A model generated the notes under the pieces. That model ran no database searches. It was not told where the DNA came from and saw only the letters and a program-made list of their open reading frames with translations. The position numbers were made by a program, and so were the translations under genes. From Desulfurococcaceae archaeon AG1 (GTDB lineage Archaea; Thermoproteota; Thermoprotei_A; Sulfolobales; AG1), in NCBI GenBank assembly GCA_003116855.1, contig BEWT01000011.1, positions 1 to 64,000 on the forward strand: a stretch of DNA of 64,000 bases. The letters run 5' to 3'. Below, piece by piece: positions 51,778-61,103 of this stretch (positions are counted from its first letter, which is position 1; each line of letters opens with the position of its first letter).

Positions 51778-53409
51778 GTGGATTACACGGGGGTGGCGGG
51801 GTTCTCAAGCTCTAGTGCTATGTATAGGATGAAGGTTTGCAGTGTTGATGAGATGAGGAGGATAGATAGTGAGGCTCCCAAATATGGTCTGGATCATCTC
51901 CTCCTGATGGAGGATGCTGGCTCAGCTGTATACTCGGTTGCTCTCGAGATCCTTGGCAGCGTTATCGATAAGAAGATCCTTGTGATCGCTGGGAGCGGTA
52001 ATAATGGTGGAGACGCCCTGGTAGCTGCCAGGAGACTCCATGCTGCTGGGGCTGTTGTTAGGGTTGCGTTTATAGGCGATCCTGGGAGGGCTTCTGATCT
52101 TACGAGAAGAAATCTCGAGATGGTCTTGAGCATGGGGATCGAGGTTAGCTTTGTCAGGGAGCAGAGCGAGATATCCTCTCTAGAGAAGATGCTTAGCTGG
52201 TGTGACGCCTGTATAGTTGGTTTGATCGGGATTGGGCTTAGGGGGGATGTTAGGGGGATCTATAGGGATGTTATCGAGACTATAAACAGATCTGGGAGGA
52301 CTGTTATAAGCGTTGACATACCCTCGGGGATAGATGGTGATAGTGGTGCTGTGAGGGGCATTGCTGTTAGATCCACAGCAACCGTTACCATGGGTTTGCC
52401 CAAGTTCGGCAATATTCTCTACCCGGGCTACCAGTACTGTGGAAGGCTCTATGTATCCCACCTCTCCTATCCTAGAAAGCTTCTCGAAGGGGTTTCTGCA
52501 GAGCTTAACACACCGATCCCTCTTCCCGAGAGGGTTAGGTGGGGTCATAAGGGGGTTTTTGGAAAGTTCCTAGCTATAGCTGGGTCTAGGTATTACTATG
52601 GTGCTCCCTACTATACATCCTACTCCTTCTTAAAGGCTGGCGGTGGTTATTCGAGGCTTGCAGCACCTAAATCTGTGATCCCGTATATTGCTGCTAGGTG
52701 TAGTGAGGTTGTATACATACCTCTCGAGGAGACTAGCGAGGGTAGTATTGCTATGAATAGCTATGAGGCTATACTGAGGCTTATAGAGGAGGCTGGGATA
52801 GATATAGTTGCCCTCGGCCCTGGTGTGTCTCTTAATAGCGAGACACAGGAGCTTGTTAGAATGCTTGTTGAGGCTATCGATAGGCCTTTGATCATAGATG
52901 GTGATGGGATCACAGCGATCTCAAAGGATCCTGGTAGGGTTAAGGGGAGGAAGGCTCCGACTATAATAACGCCCCATGTTGTTGAGTTCTCAAGGCTTGT
53001 TGGTGTTGATCTTAAGAAGATCCAGGAGGATCCTGTTGGTAGTCTTAGGAGTGCTTGCAGGGATCTTGGATCATATATAGTGCTTAAAGGAGCCCACACA
53101 ATGATCTGTTACCCCGATGGCTATATCTATATAAACATGACTGGAAACCCTGGGATGGCTAAGGCTGGCTCGGGCGATGTTCTCACAGGAGCTATAGCTG
53201 CTATGTATGGTGCTGGGTATAGAGATCCTGGTGCTGCTGCCAGGATGGGTGTCCTGATCCACGGGCTTGCCGGGGATCTGGCTGCAGAGGATCTTGGCGA
53301 GGATGGCGTGACCCCTGATGATATTCTCAACTATCTGCCGAAAGCCGTGAGGATCTTGAGGGAGGATCCTGGGTATATTGTTGAGAAATACATGCCGAGG
53401 GTTGTTTAG
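51778..53409 (+). CDS. nnr: Bifunctional NAD(P)HX epimerase/dehydratase
   Basis: 543 residues in two domains: the N-terminal YjeF_N epimerase (GSGNNGGDALVAARRL, VSVDIPSGIDGDSG) and the C-terminal carbohydrate-kinase-like ADP-dependent dehydratase (ALGPGVSLN, NPGMAKAGSGDVLTGAIAAM). It repairs hydrated NAD(P)H. The fused form is the normal archaeal arrangement. GTG start at 51778 close to a TATA box (CTATATATG), so probably a leaderless transcript. Confidence 0.93.
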   Translation: MDYTGVAGFSSSSAMYRMKVCSVDEMRRIDSEAPKYGLDHLLLMEDAGSAVYSVALEILGSVIDKKILVIAGSGNNGGDALVAARRLHAAGAVVRVAFIGDPGRASDLTRRNLEMVLSMGIEVSFVREQSEISSLEKMLSWCDACIVGLIGIGLRGDVRGIYRDVIETINRSGRTVISVDIPSGIDGDSGAVRGIAVRSTATVTMGLPKFGNILYPGYQYCGRLYVSHLSYPRKLLEGVSAELNTPIPLPERVRWGHKGVFGKFLAIAGSRYYYGAPYYTSYSFLKAGGGYSRLAAPKSVIPYIAARCSEVVYIPLEETSEGSIAMNSYEAILRLIEEAGIDIVALGPGVSLNSETQELVRMLVEAIDRPLIIDGDGITAISKDPGRVKGRKAPTIITPHVVEFSRLVGVDLKKIQEDPVGSLRSACRDLGSYIVLKGAHTMICYPDGYIYINMTGNPGMAKAGSGDVLTGAIAAMYGAGYRDPGAAARMGVLIHGLAGDLAAEDLGEDGVTPDDILNYLPKAVRILREDPGYIVEKYMPRVV

Positions 53410-53484
53410 CATTGCTAGCTATATATATTCTCCCATATCCTCTGACTCTTCGGCTCTGTCTCAAACGGCTTGGTGGCCTGCTAG

Positions 53485-54654
53485 ATGGATAGGAACCTGG
53501 CTATAATGATCATATCGGCTGCTCTTTCAAGCCTCTCAAGCTCTATCTATATATACCAGGCTAGGTTCTACGCAACACAGGAGGGCTTCGACTATGGTGT
53601 TCAATCCATATATGAGGTTTACTCCTACGCGGTTTCTATCTTCCTCGTACTAGGGGCTGGTTTTCTCTCCGACGTGCTTGGGAGGAGGTTCTTCACATTC
53701 CTAGCCTATTTCCTAGGCTTTGTATCCGCATCCTCTCTAGCACTCCTCCCCAGCTGGGTTGGTTTTCCTCTAAGCATTATTCTCTATAACTCGGCCTTCG
53801 CGCTGGTTATTGTTGCTAGGAATGTGCTTGTCATCGACCTAGCGGGTCCTCTTACTGCGAGGTGGCTTGGCTATATAATGACGGCATCATCGATCTTCAT
53901 GGTTGTTGGACCTATAGCTGGTTCCACTTTTAGAGAGTGGCTTGGCTATAGGGGTCTCTTCACCCTCCTCTCGATCCTATGGTTAATGGCATCGATATCC
54001 TTTCTATATATAGATGAACCCCGCGCCAGGATCAATAGATCTAATGCTTCTATCCCCACCCCCGAAGAGATCCTTGGCTTCATCGCTTCTCTGAGAAATC
54101 TATGGCCAATAACCCTTTATAGCTGTATCGATAGGTTTTCTTTCTACCTATGGATGCCCCTCATATCAGCATATTTCTCTGAGAAAGGGTTTAGCGATAG
54201 CGAGGTCGCGATCCTCTATGCTGTTCAGAACCTAACATGGTTCCTAGGATCCTATGCCTTTGGCCTGCTCGCCGAGTCGAGGGCTATCTATGTACTCGCA
54301 CTCTCAGAGGCACTAACAGGGCTGTCGGCTCTAGCTATGTCGATAAACCCTGTACCCGGGGCTCTTGCTCCCTATATATCATTCATACTCATGGGCGCCT
54401 CTATAGCCTCGTGGATACCCTCGTATAACGCGATTCTAGGGAGCCTTGTTACAAGCCATGCTAGGGGTGGTTTGTACTCAACGATATACGTGCTAGCCAC
54501 GGTGGCTGGGCTACCCGCCCCCTATATAGGATCCATGATCAGATCTCTCTTCGGCGGCGAAGCCCATTTTCTAGCATCTTTCGCTATATCGACCTCTAAT
54601 GCCCTTTTCCTCCTACTCTTTATAAAGAAGAGATATGAGATCCAAGCCCGGTAG
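53485..54654 (+). CDS. Major facilitator superfamily transporter
   Basis: 389 residues with 12 hydrophobic segments. The MFS signature between helices 2 and 3 reads GFLSDVLGRRFF. A cytosolic loop lies near residue 190. The substrate cannot be told. It follows nnr by 75 bp on the same strand. Confidence 0.82.
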   Translation: MDRNLAIMIISAALSSLSSSIYIYQARFYATQEGFDYGVQSIYEVYSYAVSIFLVLGAGFLSDVLGRRFFTFLAYFLGFVSASSLALLPSWVGFPLSIILYNSAFALVIVARNVLVIDLAGPLTARWLGYIMTASSIFMVVGPIAGSTFREWLGYRGLFTLLSILWLMASISFLYIDEPRARINRSNASIPTPEEILGFIASLRNLWPITLYSCIDRFSFYLWMPLISAYFSEKGFSDSEVAILYAVQNLTWFLGSYAFGLLAESRAIYVLALSEALTGLSALAMSINPVPGALAPYISFILMGASIASWIPSYNAILGSLVTSHARGGLYSTIYVLATVAGLPAPYIGSMIRSLFGGEAHFLASFAISTSNALFLLLFIKKRYEIQAR

Positions 54655-54786
54655 CAGTTAGTATTGTTCTTTCCTAGCCTCTCTACTTTTAGCCTGTTGC
54701 TTGTTATAAAACAATAAGGATCTAGAGGGTGACGATCGCTATGGATAAGGCTATAGAACTTTGTGAAGGCATCGTGTTGTGTTTAA

Positions 54787-55083
54787 TCATAGCTCCTCTT
54801 CTTCTTCCTCTTCCTCTTCTTCCTCGTATTTTGGTGCATAGCCCCAGCTCTTTATGCCTTTTTCGCATTCTCTAAGATGGTTGAGTACGTCGATCTCTGT
54901 TAACAGGTAGGTTGTTTCTTCTGGGATGATGCTTCTCGTTCTCTGACCCTCGGGGCAGAGTTTATCGGGATCTGTGCATCTGGGGCATACGTACATTCCT
55001 GTAACCTTATCTCTGCATAGTGTTATCTCTCTATCGCCTATCTTTATCCTAACCCTCTCCCACTCGGGGTTCCACTGATACAT
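54787..55083 (-). CDS. Small archaeal protein with Cys pairs and poly-Glu tail
   Basis: 98 residues. Four or more cysteines (LCRDKVTGMYVCPRC, LCPEG, HLREC) suit a zinc site; the C terminus is a run of glutamates ending in Leu. Length and pattern resemble archaeal zinc-ribbon hypothetical proteins. Function unknown; a monocistronic gene convergent with the MFS gene. Confidence 0.62.
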   Translation of the reverse strand: MYQWNPEWERVRIKIGDREITLCRDKVTGMYVCPRCTDPDKLCPEGQRTRSIIPEETTYLLTEIDVLNHLRECEKGIKSWGYAPKYEEEEEEEEEEEL

Positions 55084-55235
55084 GTTCTCCTAGATATCTA
55101 TCTCCTATGCTTCTTATTAGTGGAAGCGATCGGGTTTTCTAGAACCTCTCTTCCAGGGTTCCACGTTATATATTTCTCTGGATCTATATGGTTTTCCTCT
55201 CGGCAGGGATTTATATCTGTTGCATGTTAATAATG

Positions 55236-55763
55236 CTAATCGCGGCATTCTCTAAGCCTTTTCTCTATGGCTTCTATAGCTTCTAGGTGTGTTTTGAAAT
55301 CCTTCCATGCTTGGAGGAATACTATCCTGCCTATATTCCTGTATATTGAGTCTAGATGTATTGTTCTATCATCTATATAGACGATCCTGCAGAGGGAGTA
55401 TTGGATGCCTCTGCTCTTCAGCATGGAGAGGAGTTTGGAGATCATGATATCCTTGTTGGGGTGGTTCTCTATCATGTGTTGGTGGAAGAGATCGCTTATC
55501 CCGAAGGCTTTGAGAACGCCTAGAGCTTTCTCAGGATCGTTCCAGCTGAGGCTTGAGATATAGGCGCCCGAAGATCTTGCCCAGAGCAATATTTTCAGAG
55601 CTTCGGGGTATAGGTTAACCTCAACCCCTCTCGAATCAACAACCTTGGTTTCTGAGACCCTCTTGAAGGGTGGTGTGAGGTCTGTGACGTTCTTATGATC
55701 CCACATAGTACCGTCTAGATCCATTAGGAGGAGGAAGCTTCCCAGCACTCTTGCCCTCCACAC
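55236..55763 (-). CDS. Magnesium-dependent phosphatase-1-like HAD enzyme
   Basis: 175 residues. HAD motif I DLDGTMW with the nucleophile Asp, motif II Ser in SSLSWNDP, and motif IV as VYIDDRTIHL. The NVTDLTPPF loop is typical of MDP-1 phosphatases, tyrosine/sugar-phosphate enzymes found in archaea and eukaryotes. Annotated start is ATG 55763. Confidence 0.85.
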   Translation of the reverse strand: MWRARVLGSFLLLMDLDGTMWDHKNVTDLTPPFKRVSETKVVDSRGVEVNLYPEALKILLWARSSGAYISSLSWNDPEKALGVLKAFGISDLFHQHMIENHPNKDIMISKLLSMLKSRGIQYSLCRIVYIDDRTIHLDSIYRNIGRIVFLQAWKDFKTHLEAIEAIEKRLRECRD

Positions 55764-55918
55764 GCTCTAGAATAGAGGGTAATATAAGCTTTACCTATAA
55801 TTATATCGAGGATCATTAGCGCTCGGCAGTAAAGTCGATCTATTATAAGGCTGGGAGACCGGTAAAATATATTGCTCCTCGTGTTGGAAATAATAGAGCA
55901 GGAGCTGGTGGGTTTTTG

Positions 55919-56638
55919 ATGGATGTGAGGAGGAAGAGGCTGAGGGTTCTTGTAGATGCTTGGGGTGAGATCCTCTCCCGCGGTGGGAAGCTGAGTAGAG
56001 AGGATCTCGTAGCTATTCTTAAAGAGGCATATGCTGATAAGGGTGTCGAGCCTGTGAGGGGCGCTGCGAATCCTGATGATATCTATGAGAGAGATCTCAT
56101 TGCCCTCTATATAGTGGGTGTTGAGGGGCTTGGTCTTGGGAGCGAGATCCCCAAGGAGATCATGGATCTCTTTTCACCTGAGAGAGCCTATCTCGAGGCT
56201 GCTGATATAGCTTTGAACAGCGATCCTGAGAACGCTAGATCCAAGATCATCGAGCTCTTTGGCAAGATCCCTGACTCAGCAATCCTATCAAAGATCTTCA
56301 GGGTAGAGCTTCTCAAATACTACTATGGCTTCAAAAAGAGCGACGACATGCCCAGACTTATAGAGAACCTATCAAAAGCATTCCCAGAAGAAGAGGCGAC
56401 ATTCAAAAGACTCTCCAGATTCTATATAGCAATAAAGGTTGCAGAAGCCATTATAAACGGCGAGGTTAAGAACTGGGTAAGCAAGGAAGCCTATAAACAA
56501 GCAGTAGCCGTAAAACTAGGCAGCCCGAGAGCAATACCAGATGACGAGTATATAGCGAAAATAATAGCCACAGTATTCGGGCTAAAACCCTCAAAATACT
56601 CCAAGATCCTGAGGTCAGAGAACCAGAAGCAAGGCTAG
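55919..56638 (+). CDS. DUF2192 family protein
   Basis: 239 residues, helical, no membrane segment. The N-terminal block RRKRLRVLVDAWGEIL and DDIYERDLIALYIVGVEGLG match DUF2192, a Thermoproteota-specific family of unknown function. I choose ATG 55919; the frame is open from a TTG three bases earlier. GGTGGG lies about 10 bases before. Confidence 0.75.
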   Translation: MDVRRKRLRVLVDAWGEILSRGGKLSREDLVAILKEAYADKGVEPVRGAANPDDIYERDLIALYIVGVEGLGLGSEIPKEIMDLFSPERAYLEAADIALNSDPENARSKIIELFGKIPDSAILSKIFRVELLKYYYGFKKSDDMPRLIENLSKAFPEEEATFKRLSRFYIAIKVAEAIINGEVKNWVSKEAYKQAVAVKLGSPRAIPDDEYIAKIIATVFGLKPSKYSKILRSENQKQG

Positions 56639-56716
56639 ATCGATGAGTAGCACGCTAAGCATGACTCTAGAAGGATTTTGATCCGAGCGGAATAAGGCTT
56701 ACACCTCAGAGAATTG

Positions 56717-57814
56717 TTATAAGGGTATAGTATATTCGTTTGGTTCTATAACCGCGAGTAGTTCGCTGGAATCCTCGCTGAACATGTAGAGTTTATCGAT
56801 GGGTCTTACAGTTAGCTCCTGGCCTGGGATTATTTTCCTCAGTACTCTCCATGGCGCTACTACCTGGATCTCTTCTCTAGAGGTGTCTAGACGCAGTATT
56901 ACTTCCTCGCCGAGGTTCTCGAAACCAGTTACTCTGCATCTGAATCCTGTTCCATCGCTTGTTACTGTTAGATGCTGTGGTCTGATCCCGAGGATAATCC
57001 TACCCGGTCTGATCTCTAACTTCTTTTTCACATTTATTATAAAACCGTTTAGGGATATGGTGTGTTGGTTAATCACTTCAGCTTTTAACAGGTTCATGGA
57101 TGGTGTGCCTACGAAGGTTGCGACGAAGATGTTCCGCGGTCTGTTAAATATCTCGAAAGGAGTATCCACTTGAACCAAGGAGCCCTGGTTCATGATCGCT
57201 ATTCTATCGGCCATCGTCATGGCCTCCACCTGGTCGTGTGTAACATAGAGGGTTGTGATCTTTAGCTCATCGTGTAGGAGTCTTCTTAGCTCGAACCTAA
57301 GCCTTGTCCTTAGTTTAGCGTCTAGGTTGCTTAGGGGCTCGTCTAGAAGGAAGAGTTTCGGGTCTCTAACAAGTGCCCTAGCTAGTGCTACTCGCTGCTG
57401 CTCGCCTCCCGATAATTGCCATGCTTTTTTCTCGAGGAGGTGTGTTATTCCCAATAGCTCGGCTACTTCTCTAACCTTTCTCTTCCTCTCGTTCTCCGGG
57501 ATTTTCCTCATTCTTAGTGGGAATTCTATGTTCCCATAGACTGTCATGTGTGGATATACTGCGTAGGATTGGAAAACCATGGCTATGTTTCTATCCTTTG
57601 GATCTATATCGTTGATCCTGATCCCCTCAAGCACTATATCACCTTCGTCGGGATCTTCTAAGCCAGCGATTAGCCTCAGCAAGGTTGATTTTCCCGACCC
57701 GCTAGGGCCTAGGATGACTAGAAATTCTCCCTTCTCGACGGAAAGGCTAACTTTTTTAACTGCCTCGGTGTTTTTGTATCTCTTCGATATGTTTATTAGT
57801 TCGAGAAACGCTAT
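56717..57814 (-). CDS. Sugar ABC transporter ATPase (MalK/UgpC type), AUA start codon
   Basis: 365 residues from ATA 57814. Walker A GPSGSGKST, Q-loop FQSYAVYPHMTV, signature LSGGEQQRVALARAL, Walker B LFLLDEPLSNLD, H-loop TLYVTHDQ, then the C-terminal OB-type regulatory domain (GIRPQHLTV). Length matches MalK (about 370). No ATG, GTG or TTG precedes Walker A in frame; TTG 57682 would remove it. A perfect GGAGGTGA, overlapping the permease stop at 57819-57821, lies seven bases before ATA 57814, and the frame is open from there (FLELINISKRYKNTEAV). Confidence 0.9.
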   Translation of the reverse strand: MAFLELINISKRYKNTEAVKKVSLSVEKGEFLVILGPSGSGKSTLLRLIAGLEDPDEGDIVLEGIRINDIDPKDRNIAMVFQSYAVYPHMTVYGNIEFPLRMRKIPENERKRKVREVAELLGITHLLEKKAWQLSGGEQQRVALARALVRDPKLFLLDEPLSNLDAKLRTRLRFELRRLLHDELKITTLYVTHDQVEAMTMADRIAIMNQGSLVQVDTPFEIFNRPRNIFVATFVGTPSMNLLKAEVINQHTISLNGFIINVKKKLEIRPGRIILGIRPQHLTVTSDGTGFRCRVTGFENLGEEVILRLDTSREEIQVVAPWRVLRKIIPGQELTVRPIDKLYMFSEDSSELLAVIEPNEYTIPL

Positions 57815-57818
57815 GGTC

Positions 57819-58646
57819 TCACCTCCTATATGTCCTTATAACTATGCTTCCGATGAGGAATCTTCTGAAGATAATGAAAAAGAGGAGTGTAGGGATCGAG
57901 CCTATGAGTGTTCCTGCTATGATGGGTGTGTACTCAACATACCATGCTCTAGAGAATGCATAGTTTAGACCCTGTGTATAGACGAAATTCTCGGGACTCT
58001 TGAGAACGATGATTGGGAGGAAGAACGCGTTCCAGGCGCCTAGGAATTGATATACTGTGATCGTTATGATGAGTGGTTTAGCCATGGGGAGGGCTATTTC
58101 GAAGAATGCTCTGATATAGGAAGCCCCATCCAGTTTAGCTGCTTCGAAGAACTCTCTCGGTAGTGATAAGAAGTACTGCTTAGCCATGAAGACGGTGTTC
58201 ACCCCTACCAATCCTAGAAGGGGTAGTGCGAATATATTGTCGATCAGTCTAAGCTGGGCTAGTATAACATATAGTGGGACCATTGTGACAAACATGGGGA
58301 GCATTATGAGGGCTAGGAGGGCGTTGAAGATCAGATCCCTGCCAAGGTACCTCAGGAGTGCGAAGGAATACCCAGCCATAAGACCTAGAAGCACGTTTGA
58401 TATAGAGACAATGCTACCATATACTAGTGTGTTTATAACCCATTTTGGGAACAGCTCTATTCTGAAAAGCCTCATGTAGTTTTCCAGGATAAAGGGGTTT
58501 GGTATCCATGTTGGGGGTATCTGTGAGGCTTGCTCCCAGGTCATGAAAGAGACGACCAGCGATCTTATGAAGGGCATTGTATATACTATGAAGAAGAACG
58601 CGCCTATGAGGATCGTTATTAGCTCGTAGTAAAAACGCTTCTTCAT
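57819..58646 (-). CDS. Sugar ABC transporter permease (MalG type)
   Basis: 275 residues with six membrane helices; EAA loop EAAKLDGASYIRAFFEIALPMAKPL near residue 190 that contacts the ATPase; ends IVIRTYRR. The ATG overlaps the upstream permease stop by four bases. Works with the other permease, binding protein and ATPase encoded around it. Confidence 0.92.
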   Translation of the reverse strand: MKKRFYYELITILIGAFFFIVYTMPFIRSLVVSFMTWEQASQIPPTWIPNPFILENYMRLFRIELFPKWVINTLVYGSIVSISNVLLGLMAGYSFALLRYLGRDLIFNALLALIMLPMFVTMVPLYVILAQLRLIDNIFALPLLGLVGVNTVFMAKQYFLSLPREFFEAAKLDGASYIRAFFEIALPMAKPLIITITVYQFLGAWNAFFLPIIVLKSPENFVYTQGLNYAFSRAWYVEYTPIIAGTLIGSIPTLLFFIIFRRFLIGSIVIRTYRR

Positions 58647-59593
58647 CTAAACCCACCCCCGTATTTTCGGAGAAAGAGCACTGTAGGGATATACATTAGG
58701 GTGAGAAAAACAATAGCCTTTGCCGAAGCATATCCCGGGTCTAGTAGTAAGAAGGCTGTTCTATATATATCTAACACTACCGTCATGCCAGAATACTCTA
58801 TACCCCCTTGCGGCCCGGCCATGACGAATGATAAGTCGAACATCTGGAGCGCACCTATAGTTCCCACGATGATCGCGTATACCACTGTTGGTTTGATTAG
58901 AGGGAATACAACATGTATGAATCTCCTGACAGGGCCTGCTCCGTCAAGCCTCGCCTGTTCTAGAACGTCGCGTGGTATGGATTGCATAGCCGCTATAAAT
59001 AATATTGCTAGGTTGCTAGATGTCCCCCAGATCGCTACTATAGCCATTGCAGGTATGATCAGTGATTTTAAATATAGCCAGTCTGGATATCCGAAGCCAG
59101 GAATGATGAGATTTAGTATGTAGTTTATGAAGCCCTTCTGGCTGAAGAAGTATATGAAGATCAATGCTATGATGACGCTGCTTGTGAATCCGGGTAAGAG
59201 GTACGAGGTTGTGAAGATAGACGAGCCCCTCACCCTAGATGATGCTATTGCTGCCAAGACTATGGCTAGTACGGTTTGTATTGGGACGACGATGGCTGTG
59301 TAGATGAGCACATTTCTAAGTCCTATGAAGAAGGGTGCTTCATACCATCTGGCGCCCAAGAGACCTCCGATCAGTTCGTTAAAAGCTCTTACATAGTTCT
59401 CCATACCAATAAAAAGGGGCTGTGTGATATAGTTCCATTTAAAAAAGCTTAGGTAGAAGGTATAGATAAATGCGAAATAGCCGAAAACGAAGTTCATGAT
59501 AGTGGCAGGTAGTATGAGGAGCACTCCTTCTAGGAATTCTCTACGGTGTTTCTTGGAGGAGAAAAAAACATGGTATTTATTCTTTAGAGACAT
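58643..59593 (-). CDS. Sugar ABC transporter permease (MalF type)
   Basis: 316 residues, six main membrane helices; EAA-like loop EQARLDGAGPVRRFIHVVFPLIKP near residue 225. Starts 13 bp after the binding-protein gene. The second transmembrane subunit of the disaccharide importer. Confidence 0.92.
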   Translation of the reverse strand: MSLKNKYHVFFSSKKHRREFLEGVLLILPATIMNFVFGYFAFIYTFYLSFFKWNYITQPLFIGMENYVRAFNELIGGLLGARWYEAPFFIGLRNVLIYTAIVVPIQTVLAIVLAAIASSRVRGSSIFTTSYLLPGFTSSVIIALIFIYFFSQKGFINYILNLIIPGFGYPDWLYLKSLIIPAMAIVAIWGTSSNLAILFIAAMQSIPRDVLEQARLDGAGPVRRFIHVVFPLIKPTVVYAIIVGTIGALQMFDLSFVMAGPQGGIEYSGMTVVLDIYRTAFLLLDPGYASAKAIVFLTLMYIPTVLFLRKYGGGFR

Positions 59594-59606
59594 CTTCGTA
59601 AACCTT

Positions 59607-60938
59607 CTAGAGGTTCTTTATAATACTGTTTATCAGATCGTTTATCAGGCTGTTAAGATCATACGTCTTTGTCTGTTTCATGTTGGCAATATGTGACTGG
59701 AGCACAGTATCTATAGTACCAATAATAGCACCTGCTTTATCCGATCTCATTGTTGGCCACACATATACATTGTTATAAACATTCAGCTGATCTAGGGTCT
59801 TGCGATGCTCTGGCCACATATTAGGGCTTGTAGCCAGCTCTTTCACTGTGGGGAGAGTATGGCCAAGCCCGATTACAAGAAACTCCTGCCCCTCCTTTCC
59901 TGCAATATACTTCGCAAACCTATATGCATCCTCAGCATGGCTTGATTTGCTATTAATACCTAGTATTACTGTAAAGGCTAGCGTGAATCTTCCACCAGGT
60001 CCTCCGGGGAGCGGGGCGATATCCCACTGTTCTCCGTATTTGAAGTTCGGGAACTGGTCGCGGATAAAGGGTATCATCCAGCTACCCTCGAGTGTGAGGC
60101 ATGCTGCTTGTTTGCCAAATGCTTCTCCGCCCCAACCAGAATCAACGTCTCTTGGAAGCACTACATAGGGGGTTTTTCCAGCATCCATTCTTTTCACATA
60201 CCCATCCAGATATAGATCCATGTAGTCTTTAAGTGCTTTTTTCACAGCATCGTTGTTAAACCACGCTCTCACGCTATCTGCGCTGGTGAAGTCTGGGTAC
60301 GGGGCTCCATAGGCTAGTGCCATTGCGACAAAGGTTCTCCAGTGATAATGATCTACGAGTGCTGGTTTACCAGTAGCGTCTGTGATCGCTTTGAGGCTGC
60401 TAATAAAGCTGGGCCAGTCATTAGGAGGAGTGGTTAGACCTGCACGTGCTAGGCATTGTTTGTTATAGGCTAGGAAGAGTATTGACCAATCCTTTGGAAG
60501 TCCATAGAGCTTCCCGTCAGGGCCCATGAATGGTTTTAATAGAAAGTCGTAGTATTGTGCCTTAACGGAAGCGATACCAGGATCTATGTCATCTAGTGCT
60601 TTCAACACGCCCTGTTTGATGAATATCGAGGCCCAGGACGAGTCTACGTAGAAGACGTCTGGAGCTGCACCGGCTGGGAAGGAGGCCAGTATATTTTCGT
60701 GGTACATTTGTGATATAGGCTCGTATTTAACCACTACACCTGGGTACTGTTTGCTAAACTGGCCTATGGCTTTCTCATAGTTTTTTACCTCGGTCTCGCC
60801 TGCTCCCCACCCAGAGAATCTAATAACAACTGCTACAGAGGGTTTCTGCTGCCCAACTAGATTGAGTGAAAGCCCCACCGCGATTGCTATGATAGCGATA
60901 ACAACAATACCTAGGATAACACGTTTAGAGAGGGCCAT
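59607..60938 (-). CDS. Sugar-binding protein of the ABC importer
   Basis: 443 residues. A short N terminus (MALSKR) precedes a membrane-anchoring hydrophobic segment (ILGIVVIAIIAIAVGLSL). Then follows a family-1 sugar-binding domain (IRFSGWGAGETEVKNYEKAI, YGLPKDWSILFLAYNK, WDIAPLPGGPGGRFT). The start ATG 60938 has GGTGGGG in front, so the longer frame to 61025 is not used. The transcript should begin at about 60953 from the TATA box at 60975-60983. The binding domain is held outside the cell. Confidence 0.9.
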   Translation of the reverse strand: MALSKRVILGIVVIAIIAIAVGLSLNLVGQQKPSVAVVIRFSGWGAGETEVKNYEKAIGQFSKQYPGVVVKYEPISQMYHENILASFPAGAAPDVFYVDSSWASIFIKQGVLKALDDIDPGIASVKAQYYDFLLKPFMGPDGKLYGLPKDWSILFLAYNKQCLARAGLTTPPNDWPSFISSLKAITDATGKPALVDHYHWRTFVAMALAYGAPYPDFTSADSVRAWFNNDAVKKALKDYMDLYLDGYVKRMDAGKTPYVVLPRDVDSGWGGEAFGKQAACLTLEGSWMIPFIRDQFPNFKYGEQWDIAPLPGGPGGRFTLAFTVILGINSKSSHAEDAYRFAKYIAGKEGQEFLVIGLGHTLPTVKELATSPNMWPEHRKTLDQLNVYNNVYVWPTMRSDKAGAIIGTIDTVLQSHIANMKQTKTYDLNSLINDLINSIIKNL

Positions 60939-60974
60939 CTGCCCCACCTTCATGTACATACTATGTATAGGTGG

Positions 60975-61080
60975 TATATAAATTAATGCAATAGCTAGTA
61001 TACTAATGTAATAGCTAATATACATCTATATAAAGAATTCTATACTCTTTTTGATCCGGCTCTATGGTCAAAATATAAAT
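60975..61080. promoter_or_regulatory. Divergent control region with tandem 20-bp operators
   Basis: Two 20-bp direct repeats follow each other, 60984-61003 and 61004-61023, 18 of 20 bases identical (TAATGCAATAGCTAGTATAC). The junction holds the palindrome TAGTATACTA (60996-61005). They lie right upstream of the TATA box of the ABC operon (rc of TATATAAAT, 60975-60983). On the other side a TATA box AATATAAAT (61072-61080) serves the HAD gene. Two identical sites one or two helical turns apart suit cooperative binding by the TrmB-type regulator encoded at 63.9 kb; the assignment is inference. Confidence 0.7.
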
Positions 61081-61103
61081 AGGAGCGTATTATTATACTA
61101 CTA

